Assembly: GCA_951812335.1 (NCBI GenBank)
Contig: OX638293.1
Span: forward strand, 1,410,731-1,474,730
DNA: 64,000 nt
Direction of reading: 5' to 3'
DNA from: Rhodothermales bacterium
GTDB lineage: Bacteria > Bacteroidota > Rhodothermia > Rhodothermales > VXPQ01
Of this stretch, positions 26,645-34,295 are shown piece after piece. The position numbers and the translations under genes are program-made. How positions within the stretch are numbered: the stretch's first letter is position 1; each line of letters opens with the position of its first letter. The notes below the pieces were generated by a model that saw only the letters and a program-made list of their open reading frames with translations, was not told where the DNA came from and searched no databases.

Positions 26645-27672
26645 GGGGCGGGTGCGTTATGCGAAGCATGGGCTAGCCGCTCGAGTGTGTCTTGCGCCCT
26701 CCCCGAATCGATACTTTTTTCAGCGGCGCTACGGCAGGCGGCAAGGTCCTCGAATTTTCCTGAAACCGACAGGGCATGGGCTGCATTGAGCACGACGACG
26801 TCGCGGCGCGGCCCCGGTTTGCCTGCAAGAATCGCCCGCACGATGCGTGCATTCTCGTTGCGGTCACCGCCCGCAAGCGCATTCCGGGTACAGCGAGCGA
26901 AGCCAAGATCTTCGGGACGCACGAGGCGCTTCACAGGGTCGGTTGGAGGAATATCCTCATGCACTTCGAACGCCACCGTTTCATCCGCCAGCGAGATCTC
27001 GTCCAGTCCGTCTCGCGCGTGTACGGCGAGCACACGCCGGGCGCCGAGACGCTCGAGAATGGACGCCATAATATTTGCTGTTTGCTCATCGAAAGCTCCG
27101 GTCAACTGGCGTCGTACCCTGCCGGGATTACACAAAGGACCCAGAATATTGAAGAAAGTGCGCACCCCCAGTTTTCTGCGCACGGGCATCACATGCTTCA
27201 TTGCGGGGTGGAAGAACGGAGCGAACAGGAATGCCATGCCTGCCTTCTCAAAACAGTATTCGACGCCTTCCTTGCCCAGCGCCGTTTTTACGCCGAGCGC
27301 TTCCAGCACATCCGCCGAGCCGCATTTCGACGAAACGGACCGGTTTCCATGCTTCGCTACGGTAACCCCGGCGCCTGCACACACGATAGCGGCGACGGTA
27401 GAGATATTGAATGTGTCCGTACCGTCTCCACCCGTTCCGCACAGGTCGATGGCATCCGGGTCACCGGTTTCTACCGGGACAGCGTATTCGCGCATGATCT
27501 TCGTGAAAGCGACCAGTTCGTCCAGCGATTCCCCACGCGCCCTCAGACCCAGCAGAAAGGCTGCCGTGCATTCGGGTTCCGATGCGCCCTCCATTAACAG
27601 GCGCATTGCGTTTTCGGCCTCTTCGCTTTGCAGCGTACCTCCGCCGGCGAGGGTGTTCAGGTGTTTTTGCAT
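26641..27672 (-). CDS. trpD: Anthranilate phosphoribosyltransferase
   Basis: A 343-residue type III phosphoribosyltransferase that joins anthranilate and PRPP. It has the PRPP loop DLCGTGGDGTDTFNIST, VAKHGNRSVSSKCGSADVLE, LFAPFFHPAMKHV, and VRRKLGVRTFFNILGPLCNP split by its turn. It stands alone, not fused to TrpG. It overlaps trpC by four bases and follows trpG by 27 bp. Confidence 0.97.
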   Translation of the reverse strand: MQKHLNTLAGGGTLQSEEAENAMRLLMEGASEPECTAAFLLGLRARGESLDELVAFTKIMREYAVPVETGDPDAIDLCGTGGDGTDTFNISTVAAIVCAGAGVTVAKHGNRSVSSKCGSADVLEALGVKTALGKEGVEYCFEKAGMAFLFAPFFHPAMKHVMPVRRKLGVRTFFNILGPLCNPGRVRRQLTGAFDEQTANIMASILERLGARRVLAVHARDGLDEISLADETVAFEVHEDIPPTDPVKRLVRPEDLGFARCTRNALAGGDRNENARIVRAILAGKPGPRRDVVVLNAAHALSVSGKFEDLAACRSAAEKSIDSGRAQDTLERLAHASHNAPAP

Positions 27673-27699
27673 GATATGCGTGAAAGAGCGTGGATCGGA

Positions 27700-28314
27700 T
27701 CAGGAAACTGCTTCGGGGTTCTCCGTTGCACTATCTACGGTGCTGCCCAGCACTTCTTCCAGCCAGTTGTCGAGGATCCGGGGCCCTTCGTCCGTCAGCA
27801 CGCTTTCGGGGTGGAACTGGATGCCTTCAACCGGATGCTCCCGGTGCCGCAGGCCCATGACGACGCCGTCTTTCGTTTCTGCGGATATATCCAGACAGGC
27901 GGGCACGCTGGCGCGGTCCACCACGAGGGAATGATACCGCGTGGCCGTGAATGGATTGCTGACGTTCCGGAACACGCCTCGTCCGTCGTGTGCTATTTCA
28001 CTCGTTTTTCCATGCATCAGCGTGGGGGCATAGCCGATGCGTCCGCCGTATACTTCGCCGATCGCCTGGTGTCCGAGACATACGCCGAGGATCGGCACGG
28101 AGGGCCCCAGGGCGCTCACGATCGCCTCCGTCACGCCTGCATCGGCCGGCCGGCCCGGTCCGGGCGAAATGAGGATACCCTTCGGCGCCCGTTCACGCAC
28201 AGCGTCCACGCCGAGCACATCGTTTCGAACTACCTCGAGGTCGCTCGTGCGGCGCCCTGCAAGGTGTACGAGGTTGTACGTGAACGAATCATAGTTGTCG
28301 ATGACGAGAATCAT
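27700..28314 (-). CDS. trpG: Anthranilate synthase component II (glutamine amidotransferase)
   Basis: A 204-residue class I glutamine amidotransferase that supplies ammonia to TrpE and possibly also to PabB. It has DNYDSFTYNLVH, the oxyanion region ISPGPGRPADAG, the catalytic Cys in GVCLGHQAIGE, and the His-Glu pair in GIQFHPES. ATG 28314 overlaps the trpS stop as ATGA. The much longer open frame in this register (to 29085) runs through trpS and is not coding. Confidence 0.95.
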   Translation of the reverse strand: MILVIDNYDSFTYNLVHLAGRRTSDLEVVRNDVLGVDAVRERAPKGILISPGPGRPADAGVTEAIVSALGPSVPILGVCLGHQAIGEVYGGRIGYAPTLMHGKTSEIAHDGRGVFRNVSNPFTATRYHSLVVDRASVPACLDISAETKDGVVMGLRHREHPVEGIQFHPESVLTDEGPRILDNWLEEVLGSTVDSATENPEAVS

Positions 28315-29363
28315 GGCGCTGCCCCATAGGTGGCGATCAGCCCAACGCGCTCTCGTACGCGTTCCATGTATTCCCCGGCTCGTTTCCGGGCCTTGCGACC
28401 CCCTTCGCGCAATATGTCGAACACATCGTCCGGACGTCGGGCCAGTTCCTTGCGCCGGATACGCGCTTCCGCAAAATGTTCGTCGATGAGAGTGAGCAAT
28501 TCCTTTTTTGCGTGCCCGTATCCAAACCCTCCTGTGCGATACGCCTCTGCAATACGTTCCTGCGTTTCGTTGTCGGCGAATAGCCGGATGAGCGTAAACA
28601 CATTGTCGTGCTCCGGATCTTTCGGCGCTTCGAGCGGTGTCGAATCGGTCACGATACCCATCACTTTTTTCTTCAGGGCTTTTCCTTCTTCGAAGATACC
28701 GATCGCATTTTCGTAACTCTTGGACATTTTCCGGCCGTCCAGTCCGGGTACGACCGCAACGTCGGAAAGGATGCAGGGTTCGGGTACGGGAAAGACCGGA
28801 TCGTCCTCCGGGCAATACGTACGATTGAACCGCTCCGCCAGGACTCGCGTCATTTCGATATGTTGTTTCTGATCCGCTCCCACCGGCACCAGCGTACCTC
28901 CGTAGATCAAAATATCCGCTGCCTGCAATACGGGATAGGTAAAAAGACCCGCATTGGCGGTCATGCCCTGTGCAACCTTGTCTTTGTAGGCAACCCCTTT
29001 CTCCAGTTGGGATACCGTGGCGAGGTTGCTGAAAATCCATGCCAGTTCGGTGACTTCCGGCACGTCGCTTTGCATGAAGAGGCATGCGGCCCGGGGGTCG
29101 AATCCGAGGGCAAGGTAGTCGAGCGCCACATCCAGTGTATAGCGTCTCAGTTTGTCCCGATCCCGCAGTGTCGTCAGGCTATGGTAGTTGACGATAAAGT
29201 AGTACGCCTCATGCGTTCGATGAAGCTGGATGTGTTGTCGCAGCGCCCCGAAATAATTCCCGAGATGCAATGCGCCCGAGGGTTGAATACCGGAAACGAT
29301 CACTTCGCTGCCTTTGCGGAGAACAGGGGAGGGCATGGATGTGTCGATGCGTTCGGAAGACAT
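28311..29363 (-). CDS. trpS: Tryptophanyl-tRNA synthetase
   Basis: A 350-residue class I synthetase that charges tRNA-Trp. It has SGIQPSGALHLGNYFGAL with the HIGH-type motif, VPVGADQKQHIEMTR, and GRKMSKSYENA carrying KMSKS. ATG 29363 is taken as the start, with ATG 29336 equally possible. It lies inside the trp biosynthetic operon, overlapping trpG by four bases. Its expression should therefore rise through the same attenuator that senses uncharged tRNA-Trp, an arrangement with obvious feedback logic. Confidence 0.95.
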   Translation of the reverse strand: MSSERIDTSMPSPVLRKGSEVIVSGIQPSGALHLGNYFGALRQHIQLHRTHEAYYFIVNYHSLTTLRDRDKLRRYTLDVALDYLALGFDPRAACLFMQSDVPEVTELAWIFSNLATVSQLEKGVAYKDKVAQGMTANAGLFTYPVLQAADILIYGGTLVPVGADQKQHIEMTRVLAERFNRTYCPEDDPVFPVPEPCILSDVAVVPGLDGRKMSKSYENAIGIFEEGKALKKKVMGIVTDSTPLEAPKDPEHDNVFTLIRLFADNETQERIAEAYRTGGFGYGHAKKELLTLIDEHFAEARIRRKELARRPDDVFDILREGGRKARKRAGEYMERVRERVGLIATYGAAP

Positions 29364-29397
29364 GGTTACAAACGGTGCGAAAGGCTGGCTGGAGAAA

Positions 29398-29862
29398 TCA
29401 GCGATGCTGCAGGACCAGTTTTCGTACGTACTCCAGCCGCACACGAGTGTTTTTCAGGACAGCGTCGAGGATGGCCCGTGTGCGCATCTGGTGTTCCATG
29501 CCAAGTTCGGCATGGAGTAACTTCTCGAAGTCGCTCTCCAGATTTCTGAGCGCTTTCACGATATCGCTGTCGCATTTCCCCAGGGCAAAATCCTCTGGTT
29601 CCATCTCTGTGCCGTTGAACGGTACGCCCCCCGCACTGAGTACCACTTCACTCAGTTTTCCTACATCCATGCGGGCCGTTCTTTGAAGCGAGGATAATTT
29701 CCCGGCAGCATCCCGGTCTTCAAGGCAACGCACTGCATATTCATGCGAATGATTCAGTGCGCAATGAGAACGAATAACGGGATTTAGTCGTGTGGCGGTT
29801 TCTTCGCGCGGTAGGGTTTTTCCCGCCCATCCCTTGTTCAGAAAAAGGTCTTTTATTCTCAT
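29398..29862 (-). CDS. Uncharacterised helical, possibly ferritin-like protein in the trp operon
   Basis: A 154-residue, almost all-helical protein that I do not recognise with certainty. The pattern RSHCALNHSHEYAVRCLED, then LSSLQRTARMDVGKLSEVVLSAGGVPF and the C-terminal FEKLLHAELGMEHQMRT (all given in broken pieces) resembles ferritin-like/DUF2383-type four-helix bundles. Those have His and Glu spaced on helices and a GGxP turn between helix pairs. There is no signal peptide or membrane segment. It sits 46 bp after trpE and 34 bp before trpS on the same strand. ATG 29862 is chosen because the extra upstream residues overlap trpE. A role in tryptophan metabolism is only suggested by position. 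Confidence 0.6.
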   Translation of the reverse strand: MRIKDLFLNKGWAGKTLPREETATRLNPVIRSHCALNHSHEYAVRCLEDRDAAGKLSSLQRTARMDVGKLSEVVLSAGGVPFNGTEMEPEDFALGKCDSDIVKALRNLESDFEKLLHAELGMEHQMRTRAILDAVLKNTRVRLEYVRKLVLQHR

Positions 29863-29908
29863 GATACAAGGCAAATAGCCGGTGATACAGATATACGATG
29901 CACGGCGT

Positions 29909-31393
29909 TCATAGCAATCCCTCCGAGGCAAGGAGGATCGCTTCTTTCAGCGCGCGCGCCTTGTTGACCGTTTCCTCAAATTCGTTGGCCGGCTTGCTGT
30001 CTGCGACCAGACCGCATCCCGCTTGTACGTAGACGCGATCTTTTTGAACGAGCATGGTTCTGATGGCGATGCAGGTGTCCATATTGCCCGAATAATCCAA
30101 ATGACCGACCGCGCCGGCATAGGCGCCTCTTGCGGACGGTTCGAGTTCGTCAATGATTTCCATGGCGCGTACCTTGGGCGCTCCGCTTACGGTGCCTGCC
30201 GGGAAGCAAGCCGCGAGTACATCCATCGCCCCTCTTCTGCGATCCAGCTCGCCGGATACCGATGACACGATATGCATGACATGCGAATACCGTTCCACGT
30301 AGGCGTACCTGTCTACTTTGACGGAGCCGTGTCGGCAGACCCGTCCCAGGTCGTTCCGGCCAAGGTCCACAAGCATCAGGTGTTCTGCACGCTCCTTTGG
30401 ATCGGCCAGCAGATCTGCCTCGAGTCGCCGGTCGTCTTCCTCTGTGGCGCCCCGGGGCCGTGTGCCTGCGATGGGTAACACCTCTGCCGTGTCGCTTTCG
30501 ATACGCACAAGTACTTCGGGCGAGGAGCCTATCAGCGAAAAATCGTCGAAATCGAGGTAGAATAGATACGGGGACGGATTTACCTGCCGCAGCGCGCGAT
30601 ACAGGTTGATGCGGTCCCCCTCGTACGGCATGGAGAAACGTTGCGACAGCACGGCCTGAAAAATATCTCCCTCGTAGATATATCGCTTGACCTTTTCAAC
30701 GGCTTCTTCAAACTCTGCCCGCTCGAAATTAGAGTCCATTTTCTCCTGCGTAATCCGTATGGATTCCGGTTTGGACAGAGTTGTTCCCGAGAGTTCCGCT
30801 TCCAGCGTGTCGATGCGTCCGGATGCTTTGAAGTAGGCGTCGGTGGGGTCGTCCTCCTCGTCCACGAACGCGCAGGAGATCAGAACCAGTTGGCGCTTTA
30901 CGTGGTCGAAGGCGACCAGCGTATCGTAAAAACACCAGATAGCGTCCGGAATGTGGAGGTCGTCAGGCGGCACATTGGGCAAGCGTTCGACGAGGCGTAC
31001 CGCGTCGTAACCCAGATATCCCACAGCGCCGGTTGCGATCTGGGGGAGGCCATTTGTTCGGACTTCCGTATACCGGTCCATTTCCCGCTGCATCGCCTCG
31101 AAAATATTTCCCTTCAGTTCTCGCGTGGTTCCATCGGCGTCTTCGGCGGTAGTACGCGGACCAAAAGCGCGCACAATGCGGAACGGGTTTTTTCCGAGAA
31201 AGGAATAACGCGCCAGTTTCTCGCCGCCTTCGACGCTTTCGAGCAGGAAACAATACCGGCTTCCTTCACGGAATGCAAGGAAAGCCGAGACGGGCGTCAG
31301 GAGGTCGGCGCTGAGGCGCCGGCAGATCGGTACGACCAGATTGCCCTTGTCCCGGTGGGCGTCAATAAGGCGTATGAAATCTTCAAGCGACAT
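29909..31393 (-). CDS. trpE: Anthranilate synthase component I
   Basis: A 494-residue chorismate-using enzyme. It has CFLLESVEGGEKLARYSFLG near the N-terminus, the region of tryptophan feedback binding. The catalytic domain has YEGDIFQAVLSQRF, PSPYLFYLDFDDF, LPIAGTRPRGATEEDD, HLMLVDLGRNDLGRV, FPAGTVSGAPKVRAMEII and VYVQAGCGLVADS. The LLES motif and overall length favour TrpE over PabB. ATG 31393 begins the standard N-terminus; the frame continues upstream through the attenuator only by chance. It is the first structural gene after the leader and attenuator. Confidence 0.97.
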   Translation of the reverse strand: MSLEDFIRLIDAHRDKGNLVVPICRRLSADLLTPVSAFLAFREGSRYCFLLESVEGGEKLARYSFLGKNPFRIVRAFGPRTTAEDADGTTRELKGNIFEAMQREMDRYTEVRTNGLPQIATGAVGYLGYDAVRLVERLPNVPPDDLHIPDAIWCFYDTLVAFDHVKRQLVLISCAFVDEEDDPTDAYFKASGRIDTLEAELSGTTLSKPESIRITQEKMDSNFERAEFEEAVEKVKRYIYEGDIFQAVLSQRFSMPYEGDRINLYRALRQVNPSPYLFYLDFDDFSLIGSSPEVLVRIESDTAEVLPIAGTRPRGATEEDDRRLEADLLADPKERAEHLMLVDLGRNDLGRVCRHGSVKVDRYAYVERYSHVMHIVSSVSGELDRRRGAMDVLAACFPAGTVSGAPKVRAMEIIDELEPSARGAYAGAVGHLDYSGNMDTCIAIRTMLVQKDRVYVQAGCGLVADSKPANEFEETVNKARALKEAILLASEGLL

Positions 31394-31414
31394 GATCTGC
31401 AAATAAAAAACCAC

Positions 31415-31447
31415 AAAAAAAACCCACTGTTCTATGTGAACAGTGGG
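31415..31447 (-). terminator. trp attenuator terminator (3:4 stem)
   Basis: On the minus strand CCCACTGTTC (31447-31438) pairs perfectly with GAACAGTGGG (31432-31423) around a five-base loop, followed by eight Ts (31422-31415). It ends 22 bases before the trpE ATG, so termination here blocks the whole operon. The 5' arm can instead pair with ACAGTGGG inside the leader peptide frame (see the attenuator entry). Confidence 0.92.
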
Positions 31448-31542
31448 GATACGGCCTGACCGCGCATACTGCATGGCGGCAATTATGGCGTGCATGCAAG
31501 GCGGATCCCACTGTCCGGCGATCTGCGCCACCAGCCGCCGGC
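31423..31542 (-). promoter_or_regulatory. trp attenuator: alternative RNA stems 1:2, 2:3 and 3:4
   Basis: Region 1 (31542-31536, GCCGGCG) can pair with CGCCGG at 31520-31515, enclosing the Trp codons. Region 2 (about 31516-31504, GACAGTGGGATCC) can pair with region 3 (ATCCCCACTGT, about 31452-31440) apart from one bulged C, forming an antiterminator. Region 3 can otherwise pair with region 4 to form the terminator. A ribosome stalled on the Trp codons disrupts 1:2, frees region 2 and allows readthrough; with ample charged tRNA-Trp the 3:4 terminator forms. The layout matches the classical enteric mechanism. Confidence 0.85.
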
Positions 31543-31581
31543 ACGGATGTGGATGCTTCTATGTACACATTGTTCGATCAT
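31483..31581 (-). CDS. trpL: trp leader peptide with tandem Trp codons
   Basis: A 32-codon frame on the minus strand, ATG 31581 to TAA 31483-31485, reads MIEQCVHRSIHIRAGG, then WW at residues 17-18, then RRSPDSGIRLACTP. Two adjacent TGG codons (31533-31528) in a short frame directly before an intrinsic terminator and trpE is the hallmark of ribosome-mediated trp attenuation. The ribosome site ahead of the ATG is weak (CAGGGTAT about 15 bases upstream). It is shorter than a typical gene call and would normally be missed. Confidence 0.88.
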   Translation of the reverse strand: MIEQCVHRSIHIRAGGWWRRSPDSGIRLACTP

Positions 31582-31644
31582 ATCGCCAAAGATATACCCT
31601 GAACCAGTGAAAAGCAAGGATATCCTTAGGCGCAAAGTGCTTGC

Positions 31645-31650
31645 ATTATA
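31645..31650 (-). promoter_or_regulatory. trp operon promoter (-10 box)
   Basis: TATAAT on the minus strand, with a predicted start near 31638 and hence a leader RNA of about 220 bases up to the attenuator T-tract. The -35 position (GGCGAG) is poor, suggesting dependence on an activator or another sigma preference. A 12-bp perfect palindrome AAGGATATCCTT lies just downstream at 31616-31627. Confidence 0.6.
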
Positions 31651-31690
31651 ACGGATCATTGGCTGAACTCGCCGGCTCCAATGATCCGTT
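31650..31690. repeat. 13-bp inverted repeat overlapping the trp promoter
   Basis: AACGGATCATTGG (31650-31662) is the exact complement of CCAATGATCCGTT (31678-31690), with a 15-base spacer. It covers the spacer and -35 region of the trp promoter, so it may be an operator. It could also be the end hairpin of the mscS transcript, although no T-tract follows in that direction; on the plus strand it is followed by TTTTT. Confidence 0.6.
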
Positions 31691-31692
31691 TT

Positions 31693-31772
31693 TACCCCTT
31701 TTGAGTAGTTTCTATACCTTTTCGGTATATTTTTTATACCTTTTCGGTGTATTTTTTACCCAAAACGGTGTG
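31693..31772. repeat. Phased 20-22-bp repeats with TACC-N5/6-GGTR motifs
   Basis: TACC recurs at 31693, 31715, 31737 and 31757, that is every 22, 22 and 20 bases. Three of the four are completed by GGTA or GGTG five or six bases later, giving dyad-like sites in a T-rich context. Units 31713-31734 and 31735-31756 differ at only one position. Two-turn phasing upstream of the trp promoter (about 75-135 bases from the predicted start) looks like an array of protein-binding sites. Confidence 0.65.
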
Positions 31773-31814
31773 TTAGAGTGAACCGGTTTAGACAGTTCGC
31801 GCCGCCAGCAAAGG

Positions 31815-32735
31815 TCAAGACAGGGGGTTTCCATTTTGCTCGCCGCCGGATTCGTACCCGATCATCATGTAGGAGAGTTCGATGTCTCCATGTTCCCGGA
31901 ATGCTTCCAGGATGCGCATCGTGAGCATATGTTCGGTATTCCGGCGTTTCCGAACCTCGGTAAGGTGTCGGAGGGATAGGCGGATCCCGTTCTGCGTTGC
32001 GCGCACGTACACAAACGGGGTCAGTACCTTGTAGTAAACGAGGTATTCACGGGACATCTGCCGGATTTCTTCCCGGGCCTGCCGCTCTACGGATCCGGTC
32101 GTTTCGGAGGCCAGTTTCATAAGGATATCCCGGGCCGCTTTCCAGTCCGAACGAAGGGTGACGGTAAAAGGGATTTCATTCCACACAAACCGGAAGCCCT
32201 GCGTGTAATTATACACTCCGTGCTGGTAGAACCAACTATTCGGGAAATGCACGATGCGGCCTGTACTCTGATCGGCGTCGACCCATCCCCCCGTTTCCAT
32301 CATTGTGCTGTGCAGGGGGCGAATGTCGATCACGTCGCCGTGCAGGCCGTTTACCTCAATACGGTCTCCGCTTTTGTACGGCGACCGAACCAGCATGTGG
32401 ATCCATGCGACAAAGGAAAGGAGCACCTCCCGCATGGCAATGGCGAGCCCTGCGCCGACGACCGTAAGAATCGTGGCCGGTCCTGGCCCCTGCCCCGCCG
32501 ACCATACATAGAGGATTGCAAGGGCCGTGAACAGGCCGAGGATCCGGCCGGCGACTTTAGACACCCGGTACCGCCGCTCCGCTTCTTCGATATAGCGCGA
32601 CAAGACGCGTCGCAGGGCGTATGCCAGAATCACAGCAGTCAGCACCAGCAAGATGGAAATCCATACGTCCTGCGCCGCACCCCCGGCGAGGAAGGATCGG
32701 AACCGTTCGCTCTGGAGAAAATCTCTGAAAGGCAT
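31815..32735 (-). CDS. MscS-family mechanosensitive ion channel
   Basis: A 306-residue membrane protein with two or three N-terminal helices (about residues 22-42, 64-82 and 84-112). The pore-lining segment is ILTVVGAGLAIAMREVLLSF. The cytoplasmic beta domain has PYKSGDRIEVNGLHGDVIDI and HFPNSWFYQHGVYNY, and a C-terminal alpha/beta domain follows. It protects against hypo-osmotic shock in family members. A 15-bp gap separates its ATG from no obvious partner; it stands alone between the trp region and the VKOR-DsbA gene. The 240 bp upstream (32736-32975) contains nothing else I can identify. Confidence 0.85.
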   Translation of the reverse strand: MPFRDFLQSERFRSFLAGGAAQDVWISILLVLTAVILAYALRRVLSRYIEEAERRYRVSKVAGRILGLFTALAILYVWSAGQGPGPATILTVVGAGLAIAMREVLLSFVAWIHMLVRSPYKSGDRIEVNGLHGDVIDIRPLHSTMMETGGWVDADQSTGRIVHFPNSWFYQHGVYNYTQGFRFVWNEIPFTVTLRSDWKAARDILMKLASETTGSVERQAREEIRQMSREYLVYYKVLTPFVYVRATQNGIRLSLRHLTEVRKRRNTEHMLTMRILEAFREHGDIELSYMMIGYESGGEQNGNPLS

Positions 32736-32975
32736 ACCTTAATTCTTTTCGCTCACCGCCAAAGTACGAAATCCGAACAATAAGGGAGACAGGGGGAAGA
32801 TGTATATTCAGGTATCCTGTAGATAAGATGTCGGGGCGCTAAATTACGTTGCGTCGTCCAGGCAATTTTCTGCAAAATCCCGACACGATACGGCGTTATC
32901 CCTGCATTACGGCGGGATCATAACCGGGTGCGCCGTTGTTGTTGAATTTTGCATCCGTCGAGTCCATTTCCGCGA

Positions 32976-34295
32976 ATGCCTTCCCCCGCAGCGCGTTCCA
33001 TGTACCGTTATCTGTACCGTTTCGATTCCTGGCGTGCTACACTCGACCGGACTGTGTATGGTCTTGCTCTCGTCGGCATACTTGATGCGGCGCATATAGC
33101 GCTTCAGAAGCGAGGCGGATTCGAACAAGGTTGTACAGGTTTTTCTTCCTCGGCGTTTACCGGTTCCGTTTTCGATTGCGCTGCCGTAACCGGTAGCGCG
33201 GCCGGCGTTTTTCTCGGCGTATCCAATGCGATATGGGGCTTGCTGTTCTACGCGGCGGTAGCGGCCCTGACGGCGGCGGCTGCCTGGAATTTCAAGGAGA
33301 AGCGAGCCTTGTACAAGGCAGTTCGCACCGTACTCGTGGCAGGCGGGTTGGCCTACACAGCCTATCTGGTCTATTATCAGGTGGCCGTGCTGGAGCAACT
33401 CTGCATTCTCTGCCTCTTTTCCGCAGGGATTGTCGTTCTGCTTGCCATTTTGCATGGCATGGATGTAAAATTATCCCCTGTTTCCCCCACCGAATCTTCC
33501 AGTAACATGACTCACAAACCCTTGCGTGAAATAGCCTGGATGGGCGGGCTTCTGCTGCTTCTGGGAACGCTCATAGCGGCAGACGCCGTGTATTCCAGCA
33601 ATTCCGAACCGGAATTTCCGGATGTATTTGCCGCCGAAACGGAGATGGATGCGGCGGCTTCTTCGGAGGCTCTCCCGCCGGCGCCTGCAGAGGAAGAACC
33701 TCCCGTAGACGTTGTGCCGGACTCTGCGCCTTCCGAATGCCCGTACGAACCAGAGAAAGAACCGGTGGAGGACTTTCGGCGCCTTATCAACCTTTTCGAT
33801 CCGACCGTAGGGGAAGCGGACGCTCCGGTTACGGTGATCGAGTATTTCGATCCCAATTGCCCTGCCTGCAAGAGCTTTCACGACGTGATAACGCCCGTTG
33901 TGCGGTCTCATGCGGACCGCGCCTTCTTCGTATTCAAGCCGTTTGTATTGTGGAATTATTCCATTGTGCAGTCGGAAGCGCTTTATGCGGCTACCCGGGA
34001 AAAGAAATTTTTTCCGATGCTTGAGGCGCAGTTCGAAATGCAGAATCCGGGGACGGGCCTGTCGCTGGAACAATTGCGCGGGATTGCCGAACGGATCGAG
34101 ATGAATCCGGATGTGCTCATGCAGCGTTTGGAAAGCCGTCTTTATCGTCGCACGCTGGAGCAACAAAGAAACGAGGCGATCGAGGTTGGCGTGACTCATA
34201 CGCCCACTGTCCTGATCAATGGACGTTTCGTTTCCTCCGAGTCCTATACCGTCGAATGCCTGCAAAGCATGATCGAGGAGGCCGCTGCCAAGTGA
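32976..34295 (+). CDS. VKOR-DsbA fusion: membrane quinone-linked disulfide oxidase plus thioredoxin-fold oxidant
   Basis: A 439-residue protein joining two halves of a disulfide-forming pathway. The N-terminal VKOR domain (about residues 20-165) has loop cysteines near 53 and 68, several helices and the CILC motif near 143-146. A further membrane helix follows at about 189-203, then a Pro/Glu-rich linker. The C-terminal DsbA-like domain has CPAC at about 296-299 and a cis-Pro loop in [14 protein letters not shown] would reoxidise the DsbA domain by passing electrons to quinone. ATG 32976 is used, with ATG 33000 also possible. The transketolase start overlaps its stop. Confidence 0.85.
   Translation: MPSPAARSMYRYLYRFDSWRATLDRTVYGLALVGILDAAHIALQKRGGFEQGCTGFSSSAFTGSVFDCAAVTGSAAGVFLGVSNAIWGLLFYAAVAALTAAAAWNFKEKRALYKAVRTVLVAGGLAYTAYLVYYQVAVLEQLCILCLFSAGIVVLLAILHGMDVKLSPVSPTESSSNMTHKPLREIAWMGGLLLLLGTLIAADAVYSSNSEPEFPDVFAAETEMDAAASSEALPPAPAEEEPPVDVVPDSAPSECPYEPEKEPVEDFRRLINLFDPTVGEADAPVTVIEYFDPNCPACKSFHDVITPVVRSHADRAFFVFKPFVLWNYSIVQSEALYAATREKKFFPMLEAQFEMQNPGTGLSLEQLRGIAERIEMNPDVLMQRLESRLYRRTLEQQRNEAIEVGVTHTPTVLINGRFVSSESYTVECLQSMIEEAAAK

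Noticed and set aside
28315..29085. N-terminal extension of the trpG frame through trpS
   Set aside because: The extension has no homology and overlaps trpS; ATG 28314 begins the standard amidotransferase sequence.
32736..32975. Gap before the VKOR-DsbA gene
   Set aside because: I checked it for small genes, hairpins and repeats and saw nothing convincing; GGTATCCTG near 32810 lacks the rest of the repeat end.
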